A stretch of 64,000 nt of DNA, taken from assembly GCA_963788015.1 (NCBI GenBank), contig CAWBEY010000012.1, positions 1 through 64,000 on the forward strand, read 5' to 3'. Below are positions 37,909 through 45,688 of this stretch, piece after piece (positions within the stretch are counted from its first letter, which is position 1; the number at the start of each line of letters is the position of its first letter). A program made the translations under genes and the position numbers. Origin of the DNA: JBBRHH01 sp963788015 (GTDB taxonomy: Bacteria; Planctomycetota; Phycisphaerae; Tepidisphaerales; Tepidisphaeraceae). The notes beneath the pieces were generated by a model. It saw only the letters and a program-made list of their open reading frames with translations, made no database searches and had not been told where the DNA came from.

Positions 37909-38104
37909 CATGGGCGCCCCGCCCATGTCCTGCTCCACCACTCCTCTCCGCGCCACCCCAAGCCGTAGCATGGGCGTCCCGCCCATGTCTTCTCGGCTCT
38001 CCTCTCCGCATCCTCCCAAGCCGTAGCATGGGCGTCCCGCCCATGGCTTCTCCAAGCTCCCCTCTCCGCAACCTCCCTATCGTGGCATGGGCGCCCCGCC
38101 CATG
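37909..38104. repeat. Four-copy palindromic REP-like cluster between hisB and hisC
   Basis: The 19-bp palindrome CATGGGCGYCCCGCCCATG occurs at 37909-37927, 37969-37987, 38027-38045 and 38086-38104, spaced 60, 58 and 59 bp. Each can form CATGGGCG/CGCCCATG stems with a 3-nt loop. The flank TGGCA or TAGCA and a CTCCTCTCCGC word in the spacers also repeat. I recall translations such as HGRDAHAT from planctomycete genomes, which suggests a dispersed family. Confidence 0.9.
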
Positions 38105-38161
38105 TCCAACCCACAAACCTCCCCTCGACGCCTCCGCATCTCCACATCAATAATCTCCTCC

Positions 38162-38185
38162 TCCGTGCCTCGGTGCCTCCGCGGT
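38162..38185. repeat. Octanucleotide tandem array, copy C
   Basis: TCCGTGCC, TCGGTGCC, TCCGCGGT, exact 8-bp register, 13 bp from the hisC stop. Same word as 8466-8489 and 8810-8833. Confidence 0.7.
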
Positions 38186-38197
38186 AAAATCGCACCG

Positions 38198-39274
38198 TTA
38201 AGCCGCCTTCTCATCCACCCGCCCACTCATCGCCTTAATCCCCCCCAGCACCGCATTGTTCTCCTGGCTCGTCCCCACCGTAATCCGTATCTTGTCCGAC
38301 AATCCCGGCCGATCAAAGTACCTAACCAGAATCCCCTGCTGCTTCAGCCCCAGATACGCCGACTTACCGTCCCCGCCCGGGCACGTCGCCAGAATAAAAT
38401 TCGCCTGACTCGGAATCACCCCCCATCCCATCCGCGAAAGCTCTTCGCTCAGCCGCCCCCGTTCCAGCCGCACGTGCTCCCACGTCTGCCGCGAATACTC
38501 CTGGTCCTCTAGCGCCGCTGTCGCCGCGATCACTGAAATCGCGTCCACGTTATAACTATCCTTCACCTTCATCATCTCATGAATCACGGCCGGATGTGCG
38601 ATCCCATATCCAAACCGCAACCCCGCCAGCGAATACGACTTGCTCAGCGTCCGCGTGACCACCACATTCTCAAATTCCTTCACCAGCCCCGCGCAGTGCT
38701 CGTCCGCGAAATCCACGTATGCCTCATCGATCAGCACCACCCCATCAAAGGCATCCGCCAATTCCGCCATCATCTTCGGCCGCACAAACGTCCCACTGGG
38801 CGCATTCGGATTCGCCAAAAATATCGCGCTCGCCCCCGTATGCACCAGCGCCTCGATCGGCAACCGCCAGTCCTTCTCCCACGGCACCGTCACAAATTGC
38901 GCCTCCCCCAATTCCGCCAGCACCGGATACAGCGAATACGTCGGATCAGGCGACGCCAGCGTCTGGCCCGGCCCCACAAACGTCCGCACCGCGATCGACA
39001 AAATATCGTCGCTCCCATTCCCCGCGATCAGATATTCCGGCGGCAAATCCAGCAGTTTCCCCGCCACCTCCCGAAACCCATCCGCCAGCGGATCTGGATA
39101 CCGCCGCAAAATTTCCGGCTCAATCGCCCGAATCGCCTGCATCACCTTCGGGCTGGGCGGAAACGGATTCTCATTGGTATTAATCTTAATCACCCGCTCC
39201 CCAACGCGCGGCTGCTCGCCGGGCACATACCCGCTCATCGCGCCGACAATGGGTCTGACAAATGGTGGAGCCAT
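38198..39274 (-). CDS. hisC: HisC: histidinol-phosphate aminotransferase
   Basis: Intact, 358 residues from MAPPFVRPIVGAMSGYVPGE. PLP-dependent class I/II aminotransferase of histidine synthesis. KINTNENPFPPSPKV, LIAGNGSDDILSIAVRTFVG, SPDPTYSLYPVLAELG, AIFLANPNAPSGTFV, VVLIDEAYVDFADEHCAGLV, VTRTLSKSYSLAGLRFGYGI (the PLP-binding Lys is in TLSKSY) and FILATCPGGDG then GILVRYFDRPGLSDKIRITV. Every family landmark is present. An upstream ATG (39301) lacks support. hisB follows downstream across the palindrome cluster. Confidence 0.95.
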   Translation of the reverse strand: MAPPFVRPIVGAMSGYVPGEQPRVGERVIKINTNENPFPPSPKVMQAIRAIEPEILRRYPDPLADGFREVAGKLLDLPPEYLIAGNGSDDILSIAVRTFVGPGQTLASPDPTYSLYPVLAELGEAQFVTVPWEKDWRLPIEALVHTGASAIFLANPNAPSGTFVRPKMMAELADAFDGVVLIDEAYVDFADEHCAGLVKEFENVVVTRTLSKSYSLAGLRFGYGIAHPAVIHEMMKVKDSYNVDAISVIAATAALEDQEYSRQTWEHVRLERGRLSEELSRMGWGVIPSQANFILATCPGGDGKSAYLGLKQQGILVRYFDRPGLSDKIRITVGTSQENNAVLGGIKAMSGRVDEKAA

Positions 39275-39712
39275 AAAAAAGAGTATACACCCCAACCCCA
39301 AACCATCCCACCCACTTCCGACACGCCCAACGACTTCATCCGCGCCAGCCGGAGGAGTGAATAGCGCGCCATCCTTGGCGCGCTATTCACCGCGCCACTC
39401 GGCCTGCCCGATGCCGCCTCGTCCCTCGCTGGTGCGCTGTCCACAGTGCAGCCACCTTATCCAGCCGCGCCGCCTTCCCCTATTACCCCCTCTCCCAGTA
39501 ATCTTCTGGGATCCCGCGTCAGCGGGAGGTGGAAGGGCTAGGGGTGAGGGCTCTTCTCTTCTTTTCTCTTTTTTCCAACGGTCACAAAATTAGTCATCCC
39601 CTTTCTACAACTCTGAAGGAGAGTTCCCCAAAGCCAAAGCAACGTGAATCTCGATCAACTGACCGCTCTCGCGGAGGCAATGACAGCGGATCAGCTCAAA
39701 GGAGAACATAAA
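39275..39712. other. Intergenic with multiple hairpins
   Basis: About 440 bp between the divergent hisC and cupin remnant. It contains the perfect 15-bp hairpin (39358-39391) and a compact nested set of inverted repeats around 39488-39556 (TCCCAG/CTGGGA and TCCCGC/GCGGGA). A run of pyrimidines at 39551-39580 precedes the remnant. No gene is seen, except that GTGAATCTCGATCAACTGAC near 39644 may be the tail of a lost upstream gene. Confidence 0.55.
39358..39391. repeat. Perfect 15-bp inverted repeat with 4-nt loop
   Basis: GTGAATAGCGCGCCA, loop TCCT, TGGCGCGCTATTCAC. It lies ~85 bp upstream of the hisC start. There is no T-tract on either side, so it is not a standard terminator; a REP-like or miniature mobile hairpin is possible. 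Confidence 0.85.
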
Positions 39713-39945
39713 ATGCAAATCCACCAACCCGGCTCCCGCCCATCCAGCAAAGGCCCGGCCGATTGGTTCACCGGCACCGTCCGAATCGACCCGCTCTTCG
39801 ACGCCCCGATCCAGCCCGCGTTGCCGCCGCCACCGTCACCGCCACAACCGCAATGACCCACATCGCCATCCCGGAAAAACTAAACGCCAAGGCCGTGGAC
39901 TGGATGGAGAAGGTTAGCGACGTACAGTACGAGGCCCGTAATTGA
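39713..39945 (+). pseudogene. Cupin-family gene with internal deletion
   Basis: The N-terminus MQIHQPGSRPSSKGPADWFT, GTVRIDPLFDAP matches the start of small cupins related to (R)-mandelonitrile lyase/YhhW-like proteins. Allowing a frame change near 39810 it reads DPARVAAATVT and then jumps straight to TTAMTHIAIPEKLNAKAVDW, MEKVSDVQYEARN, the family's C-terminus. The middle ~70 residues, which hold the metal-binding His cluster (around 'TAWHTHP'), are missing. A good AAAGGAG site precedes the ATG. The product could not be a working cupin. Recognition of both ends rests on memory of the family. Confidence 0.6.
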
Positions 39946-40058
39946 AGCCCAAACAAAAGACGCCACCTTCACACCCGTCGAAGACCTTCTGGCCGGCATT
40001 TCACGACGGCCCCTCGCATTTCGCAGATCGAATAGTTCGCATGGACGGTTCCCCCGCT

Positions 40059-40086
40059 TTGCCCCCATCCCTCCCCCCGCTATACT
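40059..40086 (+). promoter_or_regulatory. Candidate sigma-70-like promoter for PIN-TRAM gene
   Basis: TTGCCC (40059-40064), 16-bp spacer, TATACT (40081-40086), then a TGGAGGGG ribosome binding site 12 bp before the ATG at 40116. The -10 is good, the -35 moderate. No experimental support. Confidence 0.45.
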
Positions 40087-40115
40087 CCTGAAACCTTTCT
40101 GGAGGGGCACGCCTC

Positions 40116-41240
40116 ATGGTCCTTCAAATCCTCCGCGCCTTGTTTGTCCTGCTCATGGCGGCCGTCGGCTACTACTTCGTCGACAGCCCCGGCCGGCCCT
40201 TCGGCGACTACACCTGGCTCGCCATGTCCGTCTCACTCACCGTCGGCGTCCTGCTCGTCTGCGTCGATATCCTCTCCCCCCGCAAAAAACTCCTCATCTT
40301 TTCCGGCACCGCCCTCGGCATTCTCGTCGGCCTCTTCTTCGCCTGGGTGCTCAGTTTCGTTGTCCAGCTTCTGGTCGATCAATACCTCCCCCGCCTCGAC
40401 ACGGCCGCCCGTAACTACCAAACGCTTAAGCAACACCGCGACGCCATTATCCAATTCCTCGACCTGCTCGTCGGCGTCGCCTGCTGCTATCTCGCCATCA
40501 GCTTCATCATGCAGACCAAGGACGATTTCCGCTTCGTCATCCCGTACGTCGAATTCAAACGCGAAACCCGCGGCCCACGCCCCTTGCTGGTTGACACCTC
40601 CGTCATCATCGATGGCCGAATCCTCGACATCGCCCAAACCGGTATCCTCGAAAGCCGCCTGGTCATCCCCCGATTTGTGCTCCAGGAACTGCAAACCCTG
40701 GCCGACCAGCCTGACAAGCTAAAACGCACGCGCGGCCGGCGCGGCCTCGACGTCCTTAACAAGCTCCAGGAAATCAAAAAAGTCGAGGTCATCATCTCCG
40801 ATTACGGCCTTCAGGAAGATTCCGAAACCCGCGGCGTCGATCACAAGCTGCTGGTGCTGGCCAAGGAATTAAACGGCCGAATCCTCACCAACGACGTTAA
40901 CCTCAGCAAGGTGGCCCAGGTGCAAAGCGTCGACGTCATCAACATCAACGACCTGGCCACATCCCTGCGCCCCGTCGTCCTTCCCGGCGAGCGAATGCAC
41001 GTCCGCCTCATGAAAGCCGGCGAAGATCCCTCCCAGGGCGTCGGCTATTTAGACGATGGAACAATGGTCGTCGTCGATCAAGGCCGCGTCCATCTGGACC
41101 AGGACGTGGAGTTCATCGTTAACAACGTCCTCCAAACCTCGGCCGGCCGCATGATCTTTGGCCGCATGGACGACGGCGTTCCCCCACCCACCCGACGCAC
41201 CCGCCCCCGCTCCGATTCACAATCCTCAGCCCCGGCGTAA
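40116..41240 (+). CDS. PIN-TRAM membrane protein, YacL-like
   Basis: Intact, 374 residues. Four membrane segments in the first ~140 residues (ALFVLLMAAVGYYFV, LAMSVSLTVGVLLVCVDI, GTALGILVGLFFAWVLSF, FLDLLVGVACCYLAISF). A PIN nuclease domain follows: RPLLVDTSVIIDGRILDIAQ, LVIPRFVLQELQTLADQPDK, RGLDVLNKLQEIKKVEV, GVDHKLLVLAKELNGRILTN, DVNLSKVAQVQ. Then a TRAM RNA-binding segment, MHVRLMKAGEDPSQGVGYLD. Firmicutes homologue YacL sits near ispD, as here (ispD starts 20 bp later). An RNA-related nuclease role is likely. Confidence 0.9.
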   Translation: MVLQILRALFVLLMAAVGYYFVDSPGRPFGDYTWLAMSVSLTVGVLLVCVDILSPRKKLLIFSGTALGILVGLFFAWVLSFVVQLLVDQYLPRLDTAARNYQTLKQHRDAIIQFLDLLVGVACCYLAISFIMQTKDDFRFVIPYVEFKRETRGPRPLLVDTSVIIDGRILDIAQTGILESRLVIPRFVLQELQTLADQPDKLKRTRGRRGLDVLNKLQEIKKVEVIISDYGLQEDSETRGVDHKLLVLAKELNGRILTNDVNLSKVAQVQSVDVININDLATSLRPVVLPGERMHVRLMKAGEDPSQGVGYLDDGTMVVVDQGRVHLDQDVEFIVNNVLQTSAGRMIFGRMDDGVPPPTRRTRPRSDSQSSAPA

Positions 41241-41260
41241 AAGCAAAGCCAAATCCAGCC

Positions 41261-41937
41261 ATGCCCTCGTTCGCCGTCATCCTCCCCGCCGCCGGCCGAT
41301 CCCTCCGATTCGGGCAAAACAAGCTCCTGGCCAACTTGTGCGGCAAACCCGTCATCACCCACGCTGCCGAAGCGTTCCTCGCCCGAAGCGACGTCACCGA
41401 CCTCATCATCGCCACCAACGATCCCGCGCTGCTATCCAGTATTCTGCCCGGCGATCCGCGCTGCGCTTCTGCCCCGGCGGCCAGCACCGCGCCCACACCG
41501 TAAAGTGTGCCCTCGAAGTTCTTGACGACAATGTTGAATGGGTCGCCGTTCACGACGCAGCTAGGCCGCTGATCTCACAAAATCTGATCGACGAGACTTT
41601 CGCCTCCGCCCTCGAACACGCGGCGGCCGTCCCCGCCATGCCAGTTCATCTCACCATCAAACAAGCCACCGGCCCGCTTCCCGCAGCGATCGATCGCACC
41701 GTTCCCCGCCAAACCCTCTGGGCCATGCAGACGCCCCAAATCATCCGCCGACGCGACCTCGAGCACGCCTACCGAGTCTGCCCCCTCTCCCTCGATCAAG
41801 TTACCGACGACGTGCAATTAATCGAACTCGCCGGCGGCCACCCCTGGCTGGTCGAAGGCGAATTCCGCAACCTGAAAATCACCACCCCGCTGGATCTGCG
41901 CCTTGCCCAGATCCTGATGGAAGACGCCTCCCTTTAA
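41261..41937 (+). CDS. ispD: IspD: 2-C-methyl-D-erythritol 4-phosphate cytidylyltransferase (frameshifted)
   Basis: MEP-pathway enzyme forming CDP-methylerythritol from CTP and MEP. FAVILPAAGRSLRFGQNKLL is the CTP-binding loop; GKPVITHAAEAFLARSDVTD follows. After a frame change near 41455: FCPGGQHRAHTVKCALEVL, WVAVHDAARPLISQNLID (the HDAARP motif), PVHLTIKQATG, RTVPRQTLWAMQTPQIIRRR, TDDVQLIELAGGHPWLVEGE and LKITTPLDLRLAQILMED. About 226 residues, normal. Probably co-transcribed with the PIN-TRAM gene. Confidence 0.93.
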
Positions 41938-41999
41938 TCGAGCCGGGACCGCCAAAGCATTCCCAATCCCGGCATTCGATCCATCAGCCGCCCCTCAAC

Positions 42000-42266
42000 T
42001 CAAGGCGACATCGGCTTGAGCGGCACACTCCCCGACCCCATCGCCTCCTGGATCCGCCCCCCGCGCACATGCCCTTGCTGGAGCTTGGCCAAATGCCTCT
42101 TAAATTCACCGAGGCTGGTGGTCCCTTTGTGAAGAAGAACTTCAAGAATCGCGTTGATCTCCATCTGCTGCGGCAGCGGCACCGCCGGTTCAAGAAGACG
42201 GTTCACCACCCGCCACGCATCCCGCCACAATGACCCCGCCAACCCCACACAAAGCACCCCAAGCAA
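42000..42266 (-). CDS. Small hypothetical protein
   Basis: 88 residues: hydrophobic start MLGVLCVGLAGSLWRDAWRV, then VNRLLEPAVPLPQQMEINAI, LEVLLHKGTTSLGEFKRHLA and a Gly/Ser-rich end. No family recognised. A weak signal-like N-terminus and plausible helices support it modestly. It ends 60 bp from the convergent ispD stop. Confidence 0.4.
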   Translation of the reverse strand: MLGVLCVGLAGSLWRDAWRVVNRLLEPAVPLPQQMEINAILEVLLHKGTTSLGEFKRHLAKLQQGHVRGGRIQEAMGSGSVPLKPMSP

Positions 42267-42379
42267 CCAGTCAATGCGGCATCCCCATCACCCCAAACCG
42301 CGACTCCCGGCATTCCCCGCCAACCTGGCGCCAGAGTCGGAAGTAGTTGTCATGGTACAGCCTCCCCACGGATCACAAA

Positions 42380-42691
42380 TCAGATTTCGTTCCCATCAGA
42401 GCTCTCTGCAGAACCTGACAGATCGTTGGACTGGCCAAACACGCGACACAAGAGGCCGATCAGGATATACAGCACAAAGGTGCCGGCAATTGTCAGCGGA
42501 AATAGCACCATTGATGCAGCAACGACGCGAAGAAAAATAGCGGGTTGAAATGCAATCGCAGCAGCGAAGAAAAATAGCGGGTTGAAATGCAATTGCGCAG
42601 TATGGACAGGAATACAGATATACCAGAACCCTGCTGCCGAACAGCTGGGAATGAAAACGAAGGTAAGCAGCAGCCAAATTTTCGTGGACAT
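42380..42691 (-). CDS. Small membrane protein with internal duplication
   Basis: 103 residues from MSTKIWLLLTFVFIPSCSAA. Two or three membrane segments: the leader, FNPLFFFAAAIAFQPAIFLR, and FPLTIAGTFVLYILIGLLCR. The C-terminus is polar (GQSNDLSGSAESSDGNEI). The middle is encoded by a 37-bp tandem duplication translated in two different frames, giving FNPLFFFA and then FQPAIFLR. No family recognised. Confidence 0.5.
   Translation of the reverse strand: MSTKIWLLLTFVFIPSCSAAGFWYICIPVHTAQLHFNPLFFFAAAIAFQPAIFLRVVAASMVLFPLTIAGTFVLYILIGLLCRVFGQSNDLSGSAESSDGNEI
42527..42593. repeat. 37-bp-period tandem duplication
   Basis: A 30-bp word starting GCGAAGAAAAATAGCGGGTT and ending GAAATGCAAT occurs at 42527-42556 and 42564-42593 with no mismatch; period 37. 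As 37 is not a multiple of three, the two copies are read in different frames of the overlapping gene. Confidence 0.9.
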
Positions 42692-42739
42692 GACCTGACC
42701 CTGCCATCGCCCCACAAGCTTCACTGCATCACCTCCACC

Positions 42740-43183
42740 TCACGGATAACTCGCCACCTGCGTCGCGATGCTGATAAACCGCATGCGGGTTTCGTAGAGC
42801 GACGTATCCAGGTTGACGATCTCTTCGGCGCTGAGATTGCCCCGGGTCTTTTCCTCAAGCATCCCAAGGACATCGATGTTGTTCTTGGCCATATCCAGAT
42901 TAAGCATCGGCTCGGCCCCACGGGTCGACAGATCGCCCAGATAATAAAACACCTGAGTGGCGATGGACTGCACCAGCGTATCAAACGAAGCAGTCGGCAC
43001 CTCGCGCCCCCCCGCCCCCACACCCCGACCGGCCGGCGCCGCCGCGCCCGCCGGCTGAGCCCCACTCGCCGCAGCGGCCGGCGCAGGCGGCGGCGTCTTG
43101 CGCTGCGCCTCCAACTCAGCCAGACGCTTCTTCTCCTCCTGCGCCTCCTTCTTCCAATCCGAATCAATATGCAATTCCGCCAT
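42740..43183 (-). CDS. DUF1844-domain protein
   Basis: Intact, 147 residues from MAELHIDSDWKKEAQEEKKR. A charged coiled-coil-like start is followed by a Pro/Ala/Gly linker (~residues 30-65), then the DUF1844 domain: SFDTLVQSIATQVFYYLGDL, NLDMAKNNIDVLGMLEEKTR, GNLSAEEIVNLDTSLYETRM, RFISIATQVA. The domain is common in Planctomycetota and some other phyla; its function is unknown. An in-frame ATG 16 codons upstream is less likely. Confidence 0.88.
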   Translation of the reverse strand: MAELHIDSDWKKEAQEEKKRLAELEAQRKTPPPAPAAAASGAQPAGAAAPAGRGVGAGGREVPTASFDTLVQSIATQVFYYLGDLSTRGAEPMLNLDMAKNNIDVLGMLEEKTRGNLSAEEIVNLDTSLYETRMRFISIATQVASYP

Positions 43184-43327
43184 CACAACACTCCAGTAAA
43201 AGCCCACCCACGATAATCCCACCCCGCCCAATCACGCAAGCTTGATCCCTCCCAAATCGACGTCACCTCAAAGCGCGCTAGAGTCTTCCGGTGCGCAACC
43301 ACGTTCATCCTACCCAGCGCCGGATCG

Positions 43328-43525
43328 TCAAGCCGCAACCTGTTCATATGAAAACGGAGGAATGTCCGTCCGCGTGCTCGCGTGTTCAATAGTCATGCCC
43401 GCGATGTTCCCATCCGCGTCCAGATCGAGCAGAGTATTCTCGTCCAAATCTCGCGTCTCCACCACCGTCACTACTTTAAACTCAATATACAGCGTGTCGG
43501 TGTCCTGGAAGTATTTGATTTTCAT
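43328..43525 (-). CDS. DUF2283-family protein
   Basis: 65 residues from MKIKYFQDTDTLYIEFKVVT: the DUF2283 pattern ('ikYd.e.DtLYIef...v.et.el.e.v..D.D.dG.ivGieIe'), here with VETRDLDENTLLDLDADGNI and AGMTIEHAST. GAGGAAG precedes the ATG. It lies 7 bp downstream of the small upstream frame at 43533-43652, an arrangement typical of small two-gene cassettes, possibly toxin-antitoxin-like. Function unknown. Confidence 0.8.
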   Translation of the reverse strand: MKIKYFQDTDTLYIEFKVVTVVETRDLDENTLLDLDADGNIAGMTIEHASTRTDIPPFSYEQVAA

Positions 43526-43532
43526 TTCTTCC

Positions 43533-43652
43533 TCACGGTTTGAAGGAGCGATCAAAAAACGCCTTGTGCAGGGTCTCGCCATCGGGCAGCATAACGACCC
43601 GCAGATACTGGCCGCCCATTGCGACTATCGACGCCCATCGCCGGATGCGGGG
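43533..43652 (-). pseudogene. 5'-truncated small gene upstream of DUF2283
   Basis: An open frame reads DPRIRRWASIVAMGGQYLRV then VMLPDGETLHKAFFDRSFKP and stops 7 bp before the DUF2283 start. It resembles the C-terminal half of the small (DUF4258-like) partners that often precede DUF2283 genes. No start or N-terminal half is visible: coding ends exactly where the 11-bp array begins (43653), as if the array had replaced or interrupted it. Confidence 0.5.
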
Positions 43653-43743
43653 GTCAAAATGGGGAGGTTTTGGGGAGCATTTGGGGGCGCTTTTCTCGAT
43701 CGTTTTTGGCCTACACCCTTGTCACTCCTCAATCCCCTCTCCC
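43653..43743. repeat. Second 11-bp-period array plus dispersed box, copy 2
   Basis: Units GTCAAAATGGG, GAGGTTTTGGG, GAGCATTTGGG, GGCGCTTTTCT and CGATCGTTTTT keep an 11-bp register, then the box TTTTGGCCTACACCCTTGTC and ACTCCTCAATCCCCTCTCCC (43704-43743), shared with 8632-8669. Unit sequence differs from the first array, but period, orientation and following box are the same. Confidence 0.75.
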
Positions 43744-43768
43744 AACTCAGAATTTGCGCCACCGCCTG

Positions 43769-45616
43769 CTACAGATCCTCAACATTGATTGCGTGCGTGC
43801 CCGGGTGAAGCCAGGTGTAGCTGATGTGACCTGTTGGGCTCTCGGCCGCTGACAACGGCCGGAGAATGCCGGCCAGCAGCTTGGTCGAAGCCCACGACGC
43901 ACCTGACCCGTCGGCGCGATAGACGGTGTTGGTGGCCGGATCGTGATAGATGACCAACGGATCGCCGCTGGTTGGATCGACCACCATCACGCCGGCCAGG
44001 TTTGGAGCAACGGCCACCGTCTGTTTAACGGTGCTGAGGTGATCGTAGATGAGGTAATAAAGCGTGTTGGCGCCGGTGTCGTCGAACGAGATTGATGGGA
44101 GATCGTTGATGGTCTGAAGACTGATACTCCGCGCAGCGCCCACCGTCTGGGCCAGCAGATGATTGACCCAGCCGGAGTCTTCGAGAGTGGCGTAGCGAAG
44201 GCTGGAGTCGCCGTCGCGCGAGTAGGCAACGGCCCAGTGGCCGGTCGAAGCGTCGATGCCGGCGCTGCTGCTTCGGCCGGAGTTGTTGGTGTTGTCAACG
44301 GTGCTGAGGGACCAGACATGATTCGAGAGCGTCGCGAATTTGAGGGCCAGATGCGCTTCGTCATAGAAGCTGATCCCTGCGTGGCCGGCCGAGTCGTACG
44401 CAAGGGAAGGGAACAGCCCAACCTTGCCCGCGTGGGCGACGGTGCTGATCGACCAGCGCGAGCCAAAGAGGTGGGCGTATTTCAGGTCTTTGTTGGTCGC
44501 GTCGTAATAGGCGATGCCAGGCCGGCCGGCTTTGTCGGTGGCCATGGAAAGATAGCTGCCGACCTTGCCGCGATGATCGACCGTTTGAGGCGCTGTCCAG
44601 ACACCGTTGCCATTGCGCGAGGCGGCCATCAAGGCGCGATGCACAGTGTCATACCAGGCGAGATAAAGGCGCCCGCCAGGTGTATACGCAATCGCATTGG
44701 CGCCGGCGGTGCTGAACCTCGGAGCGTTCGCGGCCGTGAGCGGTTCCTTCAGGTCCACCTTGGCGTTGTCGAGTCCAACCGTGACACTCCGTGTGACGGC
44801 CGTTGCCACGCCCGGGCCGCTGAAGCGAACGGTGTAGGTTCCTTCCGGCACCTGCAATTGATACCCGCCGGCCGTCATCGTCGTCGTGTTAAAAGTCCCG
44901 CCGGTGCCGCTGACCTGGATGTTAACGTGTGCAAGTCCCTCGCCGGCCGTGTAAGAGCCGTCCACGTTTCGGTCGTAGTAGGCGACGCCAACGAGAAACG
45001 GATTGCCCTGGCCAGGGCGAACGCCCAGATCCTGGGTGATGAGCAGCGGGCCGGTGGTTTTTCCGACGGTGGATTTGATGATCGAGATGCCCACTTCGCG
45101 AAAGCGGCGGTCCATCATGTTGTCGCGATGATCGGGTGGGTTTTGGATTCCCCCAGGCCCGTCGCCCCAGTCAATGGCGAACGCGGCGTGGCTGTGGAAG
45201 GTGGATTTGGCGTAGGCGTAAACGTTTTCGCCGGCGAGGGAAAAGCTGTTGTAGCCCGCGTTCACCAGTCGCTGGCCAAGGGCAAACTCGCCGGGTGCCT
45301 GGTGCGTTTGCGTGTCGGTGTCGAGCATGATGCGGTTATGGGCGTCGGCGGCTTGCGCCAACTGGTCGCTCCAAGCCAACGGCGCGGCCGGCACCAGGCT
45401 CCCCCATTGGGCCGCCAATTGCGTGCGGTTTACGCCAAAAACCGTCAGACCCGCGTCAACGTTTTTATCACCTGAGTTGATCAAGAGCGGCAATTCGTCG
45501 GCCGGATCTTGCCGCATGCGATTAAGCAATTCCAGGCTTTGTTGTTCCTGGGCGGTGGGATCAAAGCTGAGAAGTTTTCGCCGCTCAAGGCGTTCAAAAA
45601 TGGGGCCGTCCATGGC
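43769..45616 (-). CDS. Secreted CAP-domain protein with propeller-like C-terminal half
   Basis: Intact, ~615 residues. MDGPIFERLERRKLLSF is the planctomycete 'LE.R.LLS' N-terminal export motif (an ATG 21 codons upstream is an alternative). Residues ~20-180: CAP/SCP domain (LELLNRMRQDPADELPLLIN, PLAWSDQLAQAADAHNRIML, AGENVYAYAK, HRDNMMDRRFREVGISI). Then a calcium-binding-like NVDGSYTAGEGLAHVNIQVS and a Cna-B-like beta unit (YQLQVPEGTYTVRFSGPGVA). The last ~300 residues are repeated ~45-residue units with LSMATDKAGRPGIAYYDATN / PSLAYDSAGHAGISFYDEAH, consistent with a beta-propeller. Probably cell-surface or extracellular; ligand unknown. Confidence 0.85.
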   Translation of the reverse strand, partial: AMDGPIFERLERRKLLSFDPTAQEQQSLELLNRMRQDPADELPLLINSGDKNVDAGLTVFGVNRTQLAAQWGSLVPAAPLAWSDQLAQAADAHNRIMLDTDTQTHQAPGEFALGQRLVNAGYNSFSLAGENVYAYAKSTFHSHAAFAIDWGDGPGGIQNPPDHRDNMMDRRFREVGISIIKSTVGKTTGPLLITQDLGVRPGQGNPFLVGVAYYDRNVDGSYTAGEGLAHVNIQVSGTGGTFNTTTMTAGGYQLQVPEGTYTVRFSGPGVATAVTRSVTVGLDNAKVDLKEPLTAANAPRFSTAGANAIAYTPGGRLYLAWYDTVHRALMAASRNGNGVWTAPQTVDHRGKVGSYLSMATDKAGRPGIAYYDATNKDLKYAHLFGSRWSISTVAHAGKVGLFPSLAYDSAGHAGISFYDEAHLALKFATLSNHVWSLSTVDNTNNSGRSSSAGIDASTGHWAVAYSRDGDSSLRYATLEDSGWVNHLLAQTVGAARSISLQTINDLPSISFDDTGANTLYYLIYDHLSTVKQTVAVAPNLAGVMVVDPTSGDPLVIYHDPATNTVYRADGSGASWASTKLLAGILRPLSAAESPTGHISYTWLHPGTHAINVEDL

Positions 45617-45688
45617 ACTTGGTTTCCTCAAACGCTGGCCCCCACGGCAGGCGAACAACGTGCCTGTGGCTATGCGCATGCGTCCATC

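Noticed and set aside
37909..38104. CRISPR array
   Set aside because: The repeats are perfect short palindromes and the spacers share sequence with each other; no cas gene is present.
37838..38195. Minus- and plus-strand frames with MGGTPMLRLG or HGRDAHAT repeats
   Set aside because: These are translations of the four-copy palindrome cluster, not genes.
44159..45475. 438-codon plus-strand frame
   Set aside because: Antisense shadow of the CAP-domain gene; Arg/Gly/Ala-rich composition without motifs.
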